From contig NC_058337.1 of NCBI RefSeq assembly GCF_905475395.1, positions 83,198,368 through 83,262,367 on the forward strand: a stretch of DNA of 64,000 bases, in the 5' to 3' direction. The notes beneath the pieces are model-generated. The model saw only the letters and a program-made list of their open reading frames with translations, was not told the DNA's origin and made no database searches. The position numbers and the translations under genes are program-made. This DNA comes from Chrysoperla carnea (taxonomy: Eukaryota > Arthropoda > Insecta > Neuroptera > Chrysopidae). Positions 59,158-64,000 of the stretch are shown piece after piece (within the stretch, counting starts at the first letter, position 1; every line of letters begins with the position of its first letter).

Positions 59158-59544
59158 TTCGTTGTGTGCGTAGTCATGGTAGGGATAATAAAATCGATGC
59201 CAGCGCTTTAAGTGAAAAATTTTGGAGATAAAGTGGGCTGTTATGACTAATTTGCAATTATTTACATGTTAATGATATAGAAACTGTCAAATTAAAATGA
59301 TTGAAAAACACTAATTAATTAAACTTAATGCATTAAAAATTGTGAAAATAAGAAATCAAATTGTACAAATATTATTTTTCAAATGTTAATTATCGTAATT
59401 ATTTATTTAAATTTGTGAAACAAGAATATTAAATTTTAAATGTAAGTTTTCAATGCAATCCACACAATTATATATGCATCCATTAATTCTATAATTAAAG
59501 TAGTGTATCGTTGTCATGGAAACGAAATTCACGCTCGGAGCGAA
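59158..59544. mobile_element. 387-bp insertion within the foldback, TA-flanked
   Basis: This segment is absent from the corresponding places at 53745 and 63380. It is flanked by TA on both sides; its ends are TTCGTTG and, on the other strand, TTCGCTCC, so the inverted repeat is only a few bases. The TA flank fits a Tc1/mariner-type MITE, but the short ends leave this open. No coding is seen; the minus-strand open frame at 59407-59598 is not recognisable. Confidence 0.45.
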
Positions 59545-59839
59545 TATAATGTTTGGCTTTTTACGATTTGACGCTGCTAAAGAATTTATTTTTTTCATCC
59601 AGATGACAGAACGATTTAAACTAACTTTTTATCATAGAAAAGTATATCCTATTTTTAATATCAGGATTAATTTTGAGAGTATTTAATAAATAAATTTAAA
59701 TTATATATTTTTTAATGTTTTAATAAAACGAGAATAAAGATTTAATTTTAAAAAAAATAATGTATTTTCATTTTATTGCCATTTCCAAAGTATTTTTTTT
59801 TGAACAATTGATAATAATATTCACCACCTATTGGGATCT

Positions 59840-60264
59840 GACATATGGGCGGGGCAAAAAAACATGGCTGACATAAAGTGACAAATTTTAAAAATAACAT
59901 AGCAATACATACTCTTTGTGCAATTTTTCAAGAAGAGAATGATTAATATTAATGAAAGATTTTTTGCTCGGACCAATCTACAACACACGCAGAATTCGCT
60001 ACCCATTTAAATTTGCCCGCAATTGAGAGTGCGAATAGCACTCCAATCAACAGCAGGCATATTGCTTGAGGCAATCTAAAACCATGGATATAGAAATATT
60101 AAAATCTAAAACACACGAAATATTATCGTTCTATTTCAATTTCCCGTAAATGAGAGCCGCAGCCAATCAAAAGTAGGCACATTGCTTTCCCCCCTGAGTG
60201 ATAGACCTCCCTCGTCTAAAGTAGGACTTTATACTACATCCTTACTATAATTACTAGATCCGTG
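59840..60264 (+). promoter_or_regulatory. Putative promoter region of array gene C
   Basis: A GC box (GGGCGGGGC) near 59847 and the full module at 59960-60264. The first block reads GCACTCCAATCAACAGCAGG and the second CGCAGCCAATCAAAAGTAGG, each with a CCAAT box. The ATG of gene C is at 60365. The module matches 48631-48932 in reverse. Confidence 0.5.
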
Positions 60265-60364
60265 CCGTGATATGAATCGAGCTATTTAGTATTATATGTC
60301 TATGATTCAAATGTTATCTTGAACATTGATAGACTGTCATAATTTGAGTGCATCGAATAATAAA

Positions 60365-61831
60365 ATGGAAAATAATTTATTTAATGATATAAATAATCGT
60401 CTTTTAATCGATGAAGAAAACATTCAATTAAAAAAAGAATTGCATACTGAATTTATTATTAAAAATGAAATATTTGATGAAAGTGATTCAATGGAACATG
60501 ATTCAATTAAAGAAGAATATGATTCAATGGAGGACCATGAAGCAATTAAGAAGAGGGAAATATTAGAAGAAAATGTTACAACAAAACACGAACGGATTGA
60601 TTTAAATGAAAAGTTATCTTCGGAAAAATATAAAACAATAAAACTTGAACATGAATTAAATACAGAAATTATTATAAAAGATGAATTATTTGATGGAAAT
60701 GTTTTAGAACATGAATCAATTCAAAATGAAATCAAGAATATTTCATGTGACGTTTGTGATAAAAAGTTTACTAATCAAAGCAGTTTAATTGTACATAAAC
60801 GGACTCATACTGGAGAAAAATCTTTTTCCTGTGAAATTTGTGATAAATCCTTTAATCTTCGATCTAATTTAGTTCAACATAAACGGACTCATACTGGAGA
60901 AAAACCTTTTTTCTGTGAACTTTGTGATAAAAAATTTACTAATCAAAGCAGTTTAATTGTCCATAAACGAACTCATACTGGAGAAAATCTTTTTCCCTGT
61001 GAAATTTGTGATAAATCATTTAATCTTCGATCGAATTTAGTTCGACATAAACGAACTCATACTGGAGAAAAACCATTTTCCTGTGAAGTTTGTAATAAAT
61101 CATTTACTCAGCGATCTATATTAGAAACACATAAACGGACACATACTGGAGAAAAACCATTTTCCTGTGAAATTTGTGATAAATCATTTACTCTTCGATC
61201 GAATTTCGAAATACATAAACGGACTCATACTGGAGAAAAACCTTTTTCCTGTGACATTTGTAACAAATCATTTACTCAAAAAAACGGTTTAGACTATCAC
61301 AAACGGACACATACTGGAGAAAAACCTTTTTTCTGTGAAATTTGTAACAAATCATTTAGACAAAAAAACGGTTTAGACTATCACATACGGACACATACTG
61401 GAGAAAAACCTTTTTCCTGTGAAATTTGTGATAAATCCTTTAATCTTCGATCTAATTTAGTTGAACATAAACGGACACATACTGGGGAAAAACCTTTTTC
61501 CTGTGAAATTTGTAATAAATCTTTTACTCTTCGAGGTAATTTAGAAACACATCATCGGACTCATACTGGGGAAAAACCTTTTTCCTGTGAAATTTGTGAC
61601 AAATCATTTAATCATAAAAGCGGCTTAGACTATCACAAACGGACACATACTGGAGAAAAACCTTTTTCCTGTGTAATTTGTGACAAGTCATTCCCTCATC
61701 AAAGCGGTTTAGACTATCACAAATGGACTCATACTAGAGAAAAACCTTTTTCCTGTGAAATTTGTGATAAATCATTTAATTTTCGATCTAATTTAGTTCG
61801 ACATAAACGGACTCATACCAGAAAAATTTAA
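60365..61831 (+). CDS. Array copy C: 13-finger C2H2 protein
   Basis: A 488-residue single-exon protein, exactly the length of copy B. Residues 1-127 differ from B by one residue (TEFIIK for TELIIK) and keep the four sumoylation-type sites. Fingers 1, 2 and 11-13 are nearly the same as in B. Fingers 3-10 are different: their helices include [45 protein letters not shown] and TLRGNLETH. Two linkers have changed (HTGENLFP after finger 3 and HTREKPF after finger 12) but all zinc ligands are present. The same start reasoning as in B gives the ATG at 60365. A DNA-binding protein with probably different specificity from B. Confidence 0.92.
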   Translation: MENNLFNDINNRLLIDEENIQLKKELHTEFIIKNEIFDESDSMEHDSIKEEYDSMEDHEAIKKREILEENVTTKHERIDLNEKLSSEKYKTIKLEHELNTEIIIKDELFDGNVLEHESIQNEIKNISCDVCDKKFTNQSSLIVHKRTHTGEKSFSCEICDKSFNLRSNLVQHKRTHTGEKPFFCELCDKKFTNQSSLIVHKRTHTGENLFPCEICDKSFNLRSNLVRHKRTHTGEKPFSCEVCNKSFTQRSILETHKRTHTGEKPFSCEICDKSFTLRSNFEIHKRTHTGEKPFSCDICNKSFTQKNGLDYHKRTHTGEKPFFCEICNKSFRQKNGLDYHIRTHTGEKPFSCEICDKSFNLRSNLVEHKRTHTGEKPFSCEICNKSFTLRGNLETHHRTHTGEKPFSCEICDKSFNHKSGLDYHKRTHTGEKPFSCVICDKSFPHQSGLDYHKWTHTREKPFSCEICDKSFNFRSNLVRHKRTHTRKI

Positions 61832-62519
61832 TTTCAAACATTTATTTTTGTTTTTTTCAAATTGCTTCACTTGAAAATGAAAATGTTGGGATATGGTGTA
61901 GAAATTTGAATTAAAACAAATTAATTAAGTTCCCTTAAAAATGAATTATCTAATTTTAATTTAAGTCAACATAAGAGATCAACGCTTACAAAGTTTCCTC
62001 AAAAGAATTAATTTATAATCTAATATTAAGGATTATGACACATTCGTAAAAAAAACGGTTTAAGTGATAAGCGGCATTATTTTTACAATTTTAATCCTGT
62101 ATATTTGAAAATTGTTAGAAATAATAAACTCAACCCTCATTCGCTCACTTGCTCGCTCTTCTCAGTGTGCGCAGTGTATTTGTGTGCACTGTTGTGTAAA
62201 CTTTGGAAAGCACCCTTATACAATAAGTGTGTGTGGAATGACAACCTAAGATGGAGGATAAAGAGTGTTGTTAGTTTCTTAGTCATGAGATGACAGATTA
62301 TTTTCTAATACAATTTATTATTAATTAATCAAATGTTCTGTTCAACTTGAGAATACAAAGTTATGTTATAATTTATGTAATTACATGTGTTCATTAAATA
62401 CAATATTAAATAAAGAACTTGCGTCTTTATTTCACTAAAATTCTAATTACCATATTAAAAACTTTAAGCCTGCGCCTGCTCATGAATAAATATAATTCAT
62501 GATTGTACAAGATATAAAG
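61832..62519 (+). repeat. Shared 3' flank of array gene C
   Basis: An uninterrupted version of the flank of A and B, with few differences from A and the empty site of the 1.58-kb transposon at about 62099. The open frame at 62105-62293 lies in the shared flank and has no independent support. Confidence 0.8.
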
Positions 62520-63252
62520 CAGTGTTCCCAACTCTCAAAATTTTTTCTCCCTAGAGCTCCAACCAAAAACCCCTAAAATCCCTACAATTACGGCGAAATT
62601 CCCCTAAAAAAAACATTATTGTAAAATACCTTTTTGGAACTTTATTGAAGAACAAATACGGCTGCAATTCTATGGTAAACGATTATAAATGTTGAGTTTA
62701 ATGTTTTAAATTTAATATTTTTTATCGTTATTTATTATAAACAGGACCAGGAGGTTAAAAATAACGTATTTTCTGTTTGAATTCAAAGTTAAACATTTAA
62801 GTGGTCATTCAACTAACTGCGAACATCCTAGTCCTTTCTATAAATTACAAAAATATAATAGAATAACTTTACCTTTCAAGTCTGAATCTGTTTCCCAAGC
62901 TTTAGAGTATTTTTGTTTATATTTTTTCTTATCTGTAGTTTTAGACATTTTAATAAACAATAATGAATGACATTCCGCATAGATATGTTAATGTTCGTGG
63001 TAAACACCGGTAAACGCCATAATGACATTTGTGTTTTATTTAACTCGCACTCGCTATATCAAAAATAAATGTGATTAGCTAGATATAGTTAGTCCCGGGC
63101 TTATAACATCTCATCTTTATTTGTTTGATTTTTTAATCTATAAAAGTGAATATTCGAAGTTGAAAAAAAAAATCCCTAAAAATACCCCTAAAAATATAAC
63201 ACCCCTAAAAAAACCCCCTTCGACTTTAAAACCCCCTAAGTTGGTAGCCCTG
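62520..63252. mobile_element. Non-autonomous hAT element in unit C
   Basis: The same insertion as 58230-59024: CAGTGTTCCCAACT at the left, and CAGGGCTACCAACT on the other strand at the right, with flanks ATATAAAG and ATAAAAAG. It is about 60 bases shorter than the copy in B because of small internal differences, for example around 63030-63060. Confidence 0.85.
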
Positions 63253-63261
63253 ATAAAAAGA

Positions 63262-63500
63262 TATCTTTTCATGATGACGCTTGAAAATGAGTTTTAGCGT
63301 CAAATTAGGTCATGCGGTCAGTTTAGGCCGTGCTGCCATCTGGGTGAAAAAGAAGCAGCGTCAAGTCGTAAAAAGCTAAATAATGTTTGGGTTTTTACGA
63401 TTTGACGCTGCTAAAGAATTTATTTTTTTCATCCAGATGACAGAACGACCTAAACTAACTTTTTATCATAGAAAAGTATATCCTATTTTTGTTATCAGGA
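63262..63500. repeat. Foldback sequence at the C/D junction
   Basis: A third copy of the foldback at 53635-53850; AGTCGTAAAAAGC and GTTTTTACGATTTGAC arms face each other around a short loop. Not interrupted by the 387-base insertion. Confidence 0.65.
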
Positions 63501-63659
63501 TTAATTTTGAGAGTATTTAATAAATAAATTTAAATTATATATTTTTTAATGTTTTAATAAAACGAGAATAAAGATTTAATTTAAAAAAAAATAATGTATT
63601 TTCATTTGATTGCCATTTCCAAAGTATTTTTTTTGAACAATTGATAATAATATTCACCA

Positions 63660-64000
63660 CCTATTGGGATCTGACATATGGGCGGAGCTAAAAAAACATG
63701 GCTGACATAAAGTGACAAATTTTAAAATTAACATAGCAATACATATTCTTTGTGCAATTTTTCAAGAAGATAATGATTAATATTAATGAAAGATTTTTTG
63801 CTCGGACCAATCTACAACACACGCAGAATTCGCTACCCATTTAAATTTGCCCGCAATTGAGAGTGCGAATAGCCGCAGCCAATCAACAGCAGGCACATTG
63901 CTTGAGGCAATCTAAAACCATGGATATAGAAATATTAAAATCTAAAACACACGAAATATTATCGTTCTATTTGAATTTCCCGCAAATGAGACCCGCAGCC
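63660..64000 (+). promoter_or_regulatory. Putative promoter region of a fourth array gene (D), cut by the window end
   Basis: Contains a changed GC box (GGGCGGAGC, about 63683) and the module from 63793 on, including CCGCAGCCAATCAACAGCAGG. The window ends within the second block. By analogy with B and C a coding region should start about 170 bases beyond 64000. Confidence 0.5.

Overview
The window is AT-rich eukaryotic nuclear DNA, almost certainly from an insect. The support is split genes with GT..AG introns, a ZAD-C2H2 transcription factor (a class expanded in insects), a beta-tubulin start exon with its intron after Lys19, and many small DNA transposons and Helitrons. The order of insect cannot be fixed from the sequence.

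Layout. 1-6927: the 5' end of a beta-tubulin gene on the minus strand. Only the 19-codon first coding exon (6871-6927) is present; its first intron runs out of the left edge and holds several Helitrons and a TTAA-flanked element. 7 kb-18.8 kb: no host gene recognised; an hAT transposon with a perfect 8-bp target duplication, a LINE 3' remnant, a Helitron, two inverted-repeat elements and two copies of a four-copy interspersed repeat. 18.8-24.8 kb: ALG2 (minus; dolichol-linked glycan assembly in the ER) and eIF2-alpha (plus; translation initiation), head to head. 25.7-26.4 kb: an intronless four-finger C2H2 protein. 27-34.9 kb: gene-poor, with inverted-repeat elements and one orphan exon-like frame on the minus strand (31654-31821). 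35.5-40.6 kb: a four-exon gene on the minus strand for an unrecognised secreted Asn/Pro-rich protein of 407 residues, all introns in phase 1. 41-44.2 kb: a Helitron and a 1-kb element with about 300-bp inverted arms. 45.5-50.4 kb: a six-exon ZAD-C2H2 gene (448 residues, eight fingers) on the minus strand.

51.7-64 kb: a tandem array of C2H2 genes on the plus strand. Copy A has lost its 5' part and carries a stop codon; copies B and C are intact, 488 residues and 13 fingers each; the promoter-like region of a fourth copy (D) runs off the right edge. B and C are almost identical in the N-terminal region, the first two fingers, the last three fingers and the 3' flank, yet differ in the eight fingers between, so their DNA specificity has probably changed by reshuffling of 84-bp finger units while finger number stayed the same. 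Transposons inserted in some units and not others give the order of the duplications. A module of about 300 bp found upstream of B, C and D also sits, in the same transcriptional sense, inside intron 3 of the neighbouring ZAD-C2H2 gene.

All exon structures were built by hand from reading frame, splice-site consensus and phase; none has been checked against transcripts.
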